Below are positions 19,987-27,800 of a stretch of DNA of 64,000 nucleotides, piece after piece. Below the pieces are notes generated by a model. The model ran no database searches. It saw only the letters and a program-made list of their open reading frames with translations, and had not been told where the DNA came from. The position numbers and the translations under genes are program-made. The DNA is from Chrysophaeum taylorii (Eukaryota > Sar > Pelagophyceae > Pelagomonadales > Pelagomonadaceae): contig JAQMWT010000341.1 in assembly GCA_029834535.1 (NCBI GenBank), forward strand, positions 186,001 through 250,000, written 5' to 3'. How positions within the stretch are numbered: position 1 is the stretch's first letter; each line of letters begins with the position of its first letter.

Positions 19987-20349
19987 CTTTTATCAAACGA
20001 CGACGACGACGATCGAGGGTTTCGATTGCCGACGACGACAAGGACAAAGAGGGTTTTATTCTATTTGTATTTTATGAGGGCGACTCTGCAGGGGTGCGGG
20101 CGTATATTCTGGGTTTTTAAAGGTCGACTGTTTTTAAAAAAGGGGGGGGGTATGTAGGTTGTGTGGAAACGTGAGAGATGCCGAAAAGGCGGAGGTGGTG
20201 CCCGGTCACGATGGTTTTAAAGCGCGGGCGTTTGTGGGTCGTGCGACGACGACGAGGGTTCCGGGTATTGCCCCGCCGTCGTCCTGCCTCCTCTCCTTTC
20301 CGCCCCGGGATCGTGGCTCGCGTTACGCTATCTCATCATCACCTTATTA
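19987..20349. other. Promoter region and repeat element between a membrane-protein gene and DPM1
   Basis: 363 bases with no gene. Two AAACCCT boxes on the minus strand (20016-20022 and 20050-20056) belong to the upstream gene. A GGTCGACTG/poly-G element lies at 20113-20150, and the GTGAGAGATGCCG segment shared with 1876-1904 at 20169-20196. The rest is GC-rich and unassigned. Confidence 0.5.
20113..20150 (+). repeat. GGTCGACTG / poly-G element, copy 2
   Basis: Reads GTTTTTAAAGGTCGACTG, then TTTTTAAAAAA and a nine-G run. Twenty bases on is the segment ACGTGAGAGATGCCGAAAAG that also follows copy 1 at 1876, which suggests that both belong to one dispersed element with variable internal length. 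Confidence 0.6.
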
Positions 20350-21250
20350 TTAAGAAGACAACTCTCGTGAGCCCCCCCATGATTGAATGGCGACCCAGGA
20401 GAAGAGGAGGACGAGAAGCACCACGGCATAGGCAGCCGCGCTGATGTACCCTGTGGCGGAAGTATTGTTGTTTAAAGAGCGAGCGAGCAAGCAAGCAAGC
20501 AAGCAAGCAAAACACTTTGCGGACCGACCTACCTTTGTATAGAAAGCAGTAGAGGTCGATGAGCTGGCGAACGTAGTCGATGTTTTGACGCATCGTGAGT
20601 TTGGACTCTCCCGCGGCGCGGTCGCGGAAGGTGATAGGGACGTCGACGACACTCTTGCAGCGACATCGGACCATGATCTCGAGGGCGATCTTGAAGCCGC
20701 GGGGATTGCAGTGGCTGCGGCCCTTGGCAAGGGTGTCCTTGCGGACGCAGAAGAAACCCGACATCGGGTCGGTCGACGCGGTCAGCGGCATAGCCAAGAG
20801 CGTCGCGCCCTTGCTGATGATCTGGCGCTTCAATGACCACTCGAAGCCGACGCCGCCGTCCGCGACGTTGCGCGAGCCAATCGCAAAGTCGGCCGCGCCC
20901 GAGACGACCGGCGCGACGACCGCCGGCACGGACTCGGGTTCGTGTTGCAGGTCGGCGTCCATACACACCAGAACGTCGTGCCGCGCCGCATCGAACCCCA
21001 ATAGCACCGCGCTACTCAGCCCGCGGCCTTCGCGCGCTCGTCGCACGCGCATTGCGACCGCGTACCCCTCCTTCTCCAAAGCGGTCACGATAGCGACCGA
21101 CGCCGGGGTTCCCACAGACTCGTCCTCGGCGAACACCAGCTCGACCTCGAGCTTCGCCTTGGACGCCGCGGCGAACAGCCGTTCGGTCAGAGGCCGCAGG
21201 TTTTCCACTTCGTTGTAGGTCGGCACGACAACCGTCACCTTCGCCATCAT
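20350..21250 (-). CDS. DPM1: Dolichol-phosphate mannosyltransferase
   Basis: Makes dolichol-P-mannose from GDP-mannose and dolichol-P at the ER membrane; the product feeds N-glycan, GPI and O-mannose synthesis. Model: exon 1 at 20533-21250 and exon 2 at 20350-20450, with an 82-bp intron (20451-20532; GTAGGTCGGT...CCGCCACAG), giving 272 residues. Family-2 GT-A motifs are clear: VVVPTYNEVENL near the N-terminus, the metal-binding VCMDADLQHEPE, GSRNVADGGVGFEWSLKR, and RDRAAGESKLTMRQN. The second exon supplies a C-terminal membrane anchor (YAVVLLVLLFSWVAIQSW), so this is the single-chain, anchored kind (as in yeast) that should not need DPM2/DPM3. The start is Met at 21250 or 21247 (MMAKVTVVVP), 54 bases from the divergent plastid-protein gene. 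Without splicing the frame would continue into an unrelated tail. Confidence 0.93.
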
Positions 21251-21304
21251 CAACACTTGAACCTTACCCTCGACAGCAGTCGACCTTGAAATACCCTCCA
21301 AGGG

Positions 21305-22346
21305 ATGCAGAGGCTCGCCCTACTGCTGCTGTTCGGCGCCGTCGGCGCGTTTACGACGGCGCCCATCGGGCTGCGGCGGCGCGATACCATCGTGTTCGCC
21401 AAAAGAGGCGCATCGAAACGTCGGCGCAAGCGCGCAGTCCAGCGGCAGCCCAAGGCGGATGACCCGTCGCCGCCGTCGCCGCAGCTCCAAACCGAGTTGC
21501 CATTCCAGGGCGAAGCCGATGCCGAAGCGATGCCGCTCCAAGCCGAGGCGCCGCCGGTGGTTTCGGTCGAGGCGCCGCCGATGGTCCCGGTCGAGGCGGC
21601 GGCGGCGCCGCCGCCGGGCTCGGCGGAGGACGAGAAGCCCAAGCTGAGCTTCAAGCTCCCCCCGCTCCCAGAGGAACTCGTGACCAAGACGAAAGCGAAG
21701 ACCGACGTCTCGCGCTTTCCTGTGCCCTCGGAGCAACCGGTTTCCAAGGAGACCGGGGCGATCCCGCTGCCGGATTTTGAGACTCTCGAGCAAAAGAAGC
21801 GGAAGAAGAAGCGCAAGCGAATCGTAGAGGCACCGCAAAAGCAGTCGATGCGCATCGCGCGTAACGACACCGAGCAGCTCCGCCGAGCGATCGAGGTCGA
21901 CCCCAACGCCGACGCGAGAGACAACATATTCGTGGAGAAAGATGTCGACTTGGTCGCGATTCTCCTCGGCGAGGGCGCCGACAAATTCTTCGGCATAGAG
22001 TCCGCCTACCTCCAGCTCGGCCACGCCGCCTTGCTTTTGGGACTCCTCCTCGCCGCCTTCGTCGTCGAGCCAAGCTTTCCCCTCACCAATCTCCCCGAGG
22101 TCTACCGCGTCTTCCTCAAAGAGGGTCTAGCCGTCATCTTCGTGAGTCGGCGTATTTTCTTTGTCCTCGTGACCGCGACACCAGGTCATCAACATTGCCA
22201 CCACTGTCCTGGCAGTCATCGAAGCCTCCAAGCGCAAACAGCCCGTCTGGTTTTGGGCCCCGAAGACCCTCCTCCTCGGCGGGGTCGCCCTCAACCAACT
22301 CCGAACAGGCACGCGCGGCGGCGACCGAAAAAAGCAACAACAATAA
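21305..22346 (+). CDS. Plastid-targeted two-helix membrane protein, unknown function
   Basis: Model: exon 1 at 21305-22141 and exon 2 at 22185-22346, with a 43-bp intron (22142-22184; GTGAGTCGGC...ACACCAG), giving 332 residues. The N-terminus is a signal peptide (MQRLALLLLFGAVGA) followed at once by FTTAPIGLRRR, with Phe at the predicted +1 and a basic Ser/Thr-containing transit peptide. This is the bipartite presequence of ochrophyte and other red-type secondary plastids. The middle is Pro/Ala-rich and then Lys-rich (KKRKKKRKRIVE). Two membrane helices lie near the C-terminus (LGHAALLLGLLLAAFVVEP and, created by splicing, GLAVIFVINIATTVLAVIEA). The signature SFPLTNLPEVYRVFLKEG between them looks conserved, but I cannot name the family. 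A thylakoid or inner-envelope location is likely. Confidence 0.8.
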
Positions 22347-22592
22347 CGGACGGACCTTGTGAGAACAGACGTATGCAAACATTTTGTCTTCGCGACCACG
22401 TAATGTCCCCTGCGCGTGCCGCCTCCACCTGTGCCTGTGTTGATGGCGGCCAACGTGCGCTCCTCGGCGGCCACCTTCTTCCCAACCTTGCGCCACTCCG
22501 TCGCACAATTGAATGCTCGATTGTGAGTGAGTCCCGTGGGCGTATCCCATTGCGGAGAGGGGCTGTGTTGCCATCTACGCCAGCCGCAGTAT

Positions 22593-22630
22593 GGGTTTTT
22601 AGAGGTCGACTGCTAAGAGGGGGGGGGGGT
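22593..22630 (+). repeat. GGTCGACTG / poly-G element, copy 3
   Basis: Reads GGGTTTTTAGAGGTCGACTG, then CTAAGA, a run of eleven G and TGCG. This is the best match to the consensus GGTTTTTARAGGTCGACTG-CTAAGAG-poly-G. Confidence 0.6.
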
Positions 22631-22914
22631 GCGAACGGGAGCACGCGAGTGTGGCGACGCGCGCGCGACCACACGTTCGCGCCGGACCTGCCTATGTCAT
22701 CATCATCCGAAAACATTGGCGGTCGGAGGTGCCGAACGGCGAGCCGTCGGCGCGGCTGCGAATGACTACGGCTGGGAAAACGCGAGGGGCGACACGTAAT
22801 GAGCGTTCCCCCCCTCCTACCCCTCTTGGACCAAGACGTTGCCTCTGCAACTTGACGTCAACGAAACTCTGATCCTTACTTCGAGCAAAGGACCAGGGAG
22901 CGCGAAACCCCCCG

Positions 22915-23240
22915 TCGGAGAAGATCTTCTGGAATCTTCTTTGAGTCGAGCAGTCGCGCCCGTTCAACGCGATCGCGTTCCCGTGCTCGTCCCCAACAAC
23001 CTGGACCTCGAGGTGCCGCGCCCCCGTCATCAGCTGCATCACAATATCGGCGACCCGGGAACCTCGTTGGCGACCGCTTGGTAGTTGGCCGCGAGCTCCG
23101 CCTCGTCCTGGTTCATGCGAATCCCCTTCCCGCCATCGCCTTCCGAGGCCTTGAGCATCACGGGGTATCCGACGCGCTTCGCCGCCATAACCGCATCCTC
23201 GACCGAATGCACGCACGCCTTCTGAAACACCTCGTCCGAA
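22915..23240 (-). pseudogene. Fragment of acetyl-CoA carboxylase (biotin carboxylase domain)
   Basis: On the minus strand about 108 residues read as the ATP-grasp part of a eukaryotic acetyl-CoA carboxylase: DEVFQKACVHSVEDAVMAAK, RVGYPVMLKASEGDGGKGIR (the Gly-rich ATP loop), NYQAVANEVPGSPIL, then after a one-base loss VMQLMTGARHLEVQVVGDEH and GNAIALNGRDCSTQRRFQKI. Homology stops sharply at both ends: near 23240, against the GGTCGACTG element, and near 22915. No other part of the roughly 2000-residue enzyme is nearby. The very high conservation with a single break suggests a recent copy of an exon of the intact gene elsewhere. It cannot encode a working enzyme. Confidence 0.8.
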
Positions 23241-23256
23241 AGGTTTGTCTCTTTGT

Positions 23257-23395
23257 CTTTAAAGGTCGACCGCTAAGAGGGGCGTCTGTCTGTCTTTAAA
23301 GGTCGACTGGTAAGAGGCGGGGGGGGGGGTGCATGAAGGATGTGTCTGTCCCCTGCGCCCCGTCTGTCTTTAGAAGGTCGACTGCTTAGAGGGGT
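23257..23395 (+). repeat. GGTCGACTG / poly-G element, copies 4-6 in a row
   Basis: Three head-to-tail copies: CTTTAAAGGTCGACCGCTAA (about 23257-23284), CTTTAAAGGTCGACTGGTAA with a long G run (23293-23330) and CTTTAGAAGGTCGACTGCTT (about 23366-23395). Each is preceded by GTCTGTCTTT or a similar sequence. Confidence 0.65.
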
Positions 23396-23568
23396 TTAGG
23401 AGTAAACAAAGGTTAGCGAGCGTGCGCTGATCAATCTCGCTTAGATTGGCGGGGGTGAGAGCGTCGAGCTTGAAGGAGAGTGGGGTGAGTGGGTGTAAGC
23501 ACGAGTGCCAAGAGGGGGGTGCGCGTGGGCGCTTGAAGGCTTCGGTCGTCCCCTGCCTCGGTAACGGT

Positions 23569-24050
23569 GTTCTTCCGCATTTTCTTTTTATTTGCTAGAA
23601 AATAGAAATTACCTTGTATAGGATGCAATCTCTTTTGGACGTCTTCCGGTTTTTCTCGCGATAAACCGCGTCATGGCTCGCGCCTTTGTGGCGAGCGACG
23701 GCGGACCGCCACGCGGCTCGGGATGACGAGACAAACCGTCTGGCGGCTAGCGAGGCGGGAGACCACCCGGCGCGCCCATCGCCGACTTCCGAACCCGAAG
23801 AAGACGGGGAACGAGCGGATCAAATATGGGACCGCATGGTTGATCGTGAAGGGCGAGCAGTTCGACAAAGAGTTGCCGATCGTCGTGAAGAGTGGTCGGA
23901 AGGAGCATCGGCCGCAGAAGAAGCGCCTGATTCGGGAGATGCAGCAGCGTCACACGGTGCTCCCAGCGTCCACGCGAGACCATCCTTCGCGCAGACGAAC
24001 CTTGACCTCGAAGCGCTTCACTTGAACCTTGTGTTGTATAGTTTCAACAA
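23569..24050 (-). repeat. Unclassified dispersed repeat, copy B (inverted to copy A)
   Basis: The reverse complement matches 9325-9660 over several blocks, the longest running from GGTTTTTCTCGCGATAAACC to GACGAGACAAACCGTC. Copy B has about 145 extra bases in the middle (roughly 23800-23990). That insert has open frames on both strands (YGTAWLIVKGEQFDKELP on +), but none is recognised. It could be the longer parent of copy A. Confidence 0.6.
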
Positions 24051-24051
24051 C

Positions 24052-24097
24052 GGGATATCAATATGGATTGATATCCCTTTTATGCATTGATATCCCC
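24052..24097. repeat. Short perfect inverted repeat upstream of the giant gene
   Basis: GGGATATCAAT (24052-24062), a four-base loop and ATTGATATCCC (24067-24077) form a perfect 11-bp stem. A third half-copy, ATTGATATCCCC, follows at 24086-24097. It lies about 150 bases before the giant gene's ATG. TTTCAAC occurs on both flanks (24042-24048 and 24102-24108). It may be a regulatory palindrome or the end of a small element. Confidence 0.6.
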
Positions 24098-24226
24098 TTG
24101 GTTTCAACGAAAGGCGCTGCTGCCACCAATTATTGGACCGGCAATCGATCCGTTGGTTTCAGCGCAACGCCCCGAAGGTCGGTCTTTTAAAAAGAGCACG
24201 CAGTTCGCAGGCGTCGGCGAATAGGG

Positions 24227-24802
24227 ATGCGTGCGTGCTGCGCGCTCTTGGTCTCGATTGCAATCCGCGTCGTCGACGGGAGCTCGCTTGACGAATGCGA
24301 AAGTTTGAGCCTGGACTACGATGTCGACGGTATGGCGGGGTACGTGTGTTAGCGCCCGCGTGGGTCGCTGACGGGCAATCTTCAGGATTGAAAGTGCGTG
24401 CAACGCGTGCACGGCGCGACGAGGGTGCGGGTTCTGCCTCTCGAGTGGCGCGTGTCTACGGGGGGACGACGCGGGCCCGGCGGGCGTTTTCTGTCCTACC
24501 TGGCACGCCACCACGACATCGTGTCCGATCCAGCCGACGTGCGACGATCACCCAACGTGCGGTGCATGCGTCGTCGACGATTCCTGCGCCTGGTGCGTGT
24601 CTCACCCTATCGGCGTCACCTTGACGATCCAGGTGCGCGAGCGAGCAACGATGCATGGATCTGGCGCAAGTGTACGTTTTCGATGAGAACAACGACCATT
24701 TTCTTTTGTCCAAAAATACCACCGACCCTCGTCTTCGCAGATTCTCGCGGGACTGCCATTCGGCGGTGTTCGATGCGCCATGTCCAAGTTCGTGGGTTCC
24801 CG
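24227..24802 (+). other. Signal peptide and two PSI-like Cys-rich modules of the giant protein
   Basis: Splicing 24227-24339, 24386-24632 and 24741-24802 gives a signal peptide, then ACNACTARRGCGFCLSSGAC with downstream Cys (VFCPTW, TSCPIQ), then PTCDDHPTCGACVVDDSCAW followed by CVSHPI and FGGVRCAMS. The CxxC...CGFC / CxWC pattern is that of plexin-semaphorin-integrin (PSI) domains, disulphide-bonded modules at the N-terminus of secreted or surface proteins. The introns are 46 bp (24340-24385), 108 bp (24633-24740) and 40 bp (24803-24842); all preserve the frame into the repeat region. Confidence 0.7.
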
Positions 24803-27800
24803 GTGCGTTCTTGACATTGCCCTGACGCGCCGCCCATCCGAGTGACGCCGCAGAGACTCGCGTCGTCGGCAATTTCGCTCTCGACCGCGACGACGCCGGT
24901 GACGGCGCCGAAATTGAGATCACCGGTGCGGTATTAAAACGCGCTGTTCAATGTGATTCCGCTCCGATAGGGTCGGCACCCGACGGTGCGAGCTTTGAGC
25001 TCCTCGTCAACGACGAATTTGTCTCGCTCGTTTCGGCAGCCGAAGTTCTGATGACCGCCGGCGACTCGGAGGCGGTCAACACGAGGGCCGGCGGCGGCCT
25101 TGTCCAGGGTGGACAGGGTAGCATCCTCGAAGGCGGCGATGGCGGGAGTGTTCTACTCTCGGCCGGATTTGGAAACGGACAGTCCGCCCTTGGCCCTGCG
25201 GGAGACGGCGGCAACATCGAGTTGGTGGCCGGGCAGTCGATCGAAGGATTTGGGGGAGGCATCGTTGTGCTCGGTGGCGACGGCAAAACCGGACCAGGTG
25301 GGAATGTCCAGCTCATCACTGGACATAGTTCGAAAAAGTCATCTGGCGGAATCATGTTGTCAACGCCCCCGAGCGGAACCATAGCGATTCGAACCGGCGC
25401 CACGGACCGCGCGACCGGCCGCGTCGTGTTTTCGACCGGAGCCTCGCCCCGGAGTCAGGCAGGCACAATTCAGCTCGCGGCGGGCACCGGGGGGTCAAAC
25501 ACTGGTGGTCGCCTGCGTATCTCAGCAGGCCACGCGCGCGACGAATCGTTATCCTCAGGCGCGATTGTGTTCTCGACCGGCGCGCACGAGTCTGCCCAAA
25601 GCGGTGCGCTCTATCTGATGACGGCGAACGCGGGTAACGACGGTTCGAGCGGGAACGTCATCATTCAGTCGGGCGCTGGGACCACGGGCACGTCGGGCAC
25701 GCTCACGCTCGCCACGGGCGAAGCAGAAGGCTCGACAGGACGCATTAGCGTGGATGCCGGCGCTAGCTACTTGAGCGAGGGCTCGAACGTGCTCTTGAAC
25801 GCCGGCTCGGGGTTTTCAGGAGGCGGAGTCACAGTTGGCGGTGGTGCGTGCACGGCGGAGAGCGCGTACGCCTTTGCTGGTGGCGACGTGGATGTCACGG
25901 GCGGGTCGGCGCTTGGCAGCGGCTCTACGGGTGGTGACGTGCAGCTTTGTGGCGGTGCGAGCACCGACGGCGTTGGTGGTACGGTGTTCCTCGATTCAGG
26001 AGAAAGCGAACGGGGCTCGAGCGGGAGGATCCTGCTCGCGACCGCAAATGCGGGCTCACTCGGCGGCAGTGGTTCGGTGTCCGTGGCAACTGGAACGGCG
26101 ACGAACGCCCCGACTGGCAGTGTCCGACTGTGGAGTGGCACTGCGCACAGCGGTCCAGGCGGTACGATCGAAATCACCATCGGCCTTGGAACAAATCAAA
26201 CGGGAAGCTCGGTCCGGCTGCTGTCGGGAGGATCCTCGATGCGCGAACGTGGCGGTGATGCAACGATTGCTTCTGGCCGCAGTCCGGCAGCCACAGGCAC
26301 TGTGCGTCTCCAAACTCCAAGCCCAGTCAGCGGAGGAACCTCCGGATCTGTGCTGATCTCGACGGGCGATGCTGCGGTGAACGGTGCAGCCGGCGAAATT
26401 GCGCTCGCAAGTGGTTCTGCTCGCGGCATTGAAGGCGGGACGATCAATGCTGTCACTGGAATGGCGACGCGCCCCGGCATGCTGGACATTGTAGCCGGCG
26501 ACGCTCTTGCTGAGAAGCAAAGCGGTTCGATCTCCCTAGGCGCGGGTTCGCACGCGAAGGGCGTGGGACAGGGCGGGTCGGTTTGTGTGAGATCTGGCGA
26601 CTCCAGTTCGACCATTGAGTCGGCGTCTGCCAATGCCGGCTCAATCACAATGGCGGCAGGCTTGTCAAGTACTGCCTCTGGTGGCGAGCTTCGATTGGTT
26701 AGCGGACGCAGCACGACATCGTTCGGGGGTACTTTCCGCGTCGCGAGCGGTTTCTCGAGAACCGCCGACACCGGGAGTATTCATGTGCACAGTGCCAATG
26801 GTGGCACCGATGGGTCGAGCGGCACCGTTCTCTTCTCGACAGGACAAGCGGCAAGCGGTACGACCGGGTCGATCGCTATCACGAGTGGTGCCTCGTGTGA
26901 TGGCAAGGCTGGACCTACGACACTCCTTGTTGGGCGAAGCGCCGAAGACGACGGCGCGGCGATCGGACTTGTTGCCGGTTCGACAAGAGCTGCCGCCGAA
27001 GTTGGTGGGACAGTCAACGTACTTGCTGGTGTTGGGTGTTGCTCTGATCAAGGTGACGGAGGAGACGGCGGTGCGATCATCGTCTCCGGAGGCGCAGCAC
27101 GCGGTGGCGCCCTAAGTGACGAAGCCGGCGGTATTTTCGTGCACGGTGGTGACGCCGTCGTTGGACGCGGCGGATTCGTGCAGCTTTTGGCAGGTGACAC
27201 GTCGAATGGACAACTCAGTGGGAATATGTCGATTGTCACGGCTTCGACTCCTGGCAGTAGCAGCAGCAGTAGTACCATGTTGGGTCTTGCGTCTGATAGG
27301 CCCGCACTGAGCGGTGATTTGCTGGCACTCACCGGTCGAGCATCGGGTGCACCAAGCGGTTCCATCGAGCTGAGAACCGGAGACGCGGTCTCGGGCTCGA
27401 GCGGAGGCTTGAGCTTGAACGTTGGCGATGGAACTCTAGATGGAGGCGATGTAACCGTCCGAGCTGGCCGCAGCAGTGCGTGGGGAAAATCCGGCGGTCG
27501 TGTTCGATTTAGCGGTGGAACTGGCAGCGGTGTGCATGCAAACAATGGTGGCGATGGTGGTCTCATCCGCCTCGTCGGCGGCGAAGCTTGCGGGCGTGCG
27601 AAAGTGGATAACGGTGGTGCCGTTCGTATCTCGGGTGGCTCGGCCTACTCTGGCCGCGGGGGTTCTGTTCGCGTCTCCAGCAGCTCAGCTGAAGGCACGT
27701 CGAGCGGGCAGTTGCTCGTAAACACGGGAAACGTAGCGGGTGAGGGCGTGAGTGGATCAATCGTTCTTGCGACTGGAAGCTCGAGCCTTGGCTTGTCGGG

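Larger units (their letters stand above)
22347..24226. other. Gene-poor stretch with repeats and a captured gene fragment
   Basis: About 1.9 kb between the plastid-protein gene and the giant gene. It holds the GGTCGACTG/poly-G element four times (22593, 23257, 23293, 23366), an acetyl-CoA carboxylase fragment (22915-23240), dispersed repeat copy B (23569-24050) and an inverted repeat at 24052-24077. A short coding-like stretch at about 22428-22525 on the plus strand (PVLMAANVRSSAATFFPTLR) remains unassigned. Confidence 0.55.

Noticed and set aside
22692-23216. A 174-codon minus-strand gene at the carboxylase fragment
   Set aside because: Only its middle part matches acetyl-CoA carboxylase; the first half is the same fragment read in the wrong frame, and the tail is unrelated flank.
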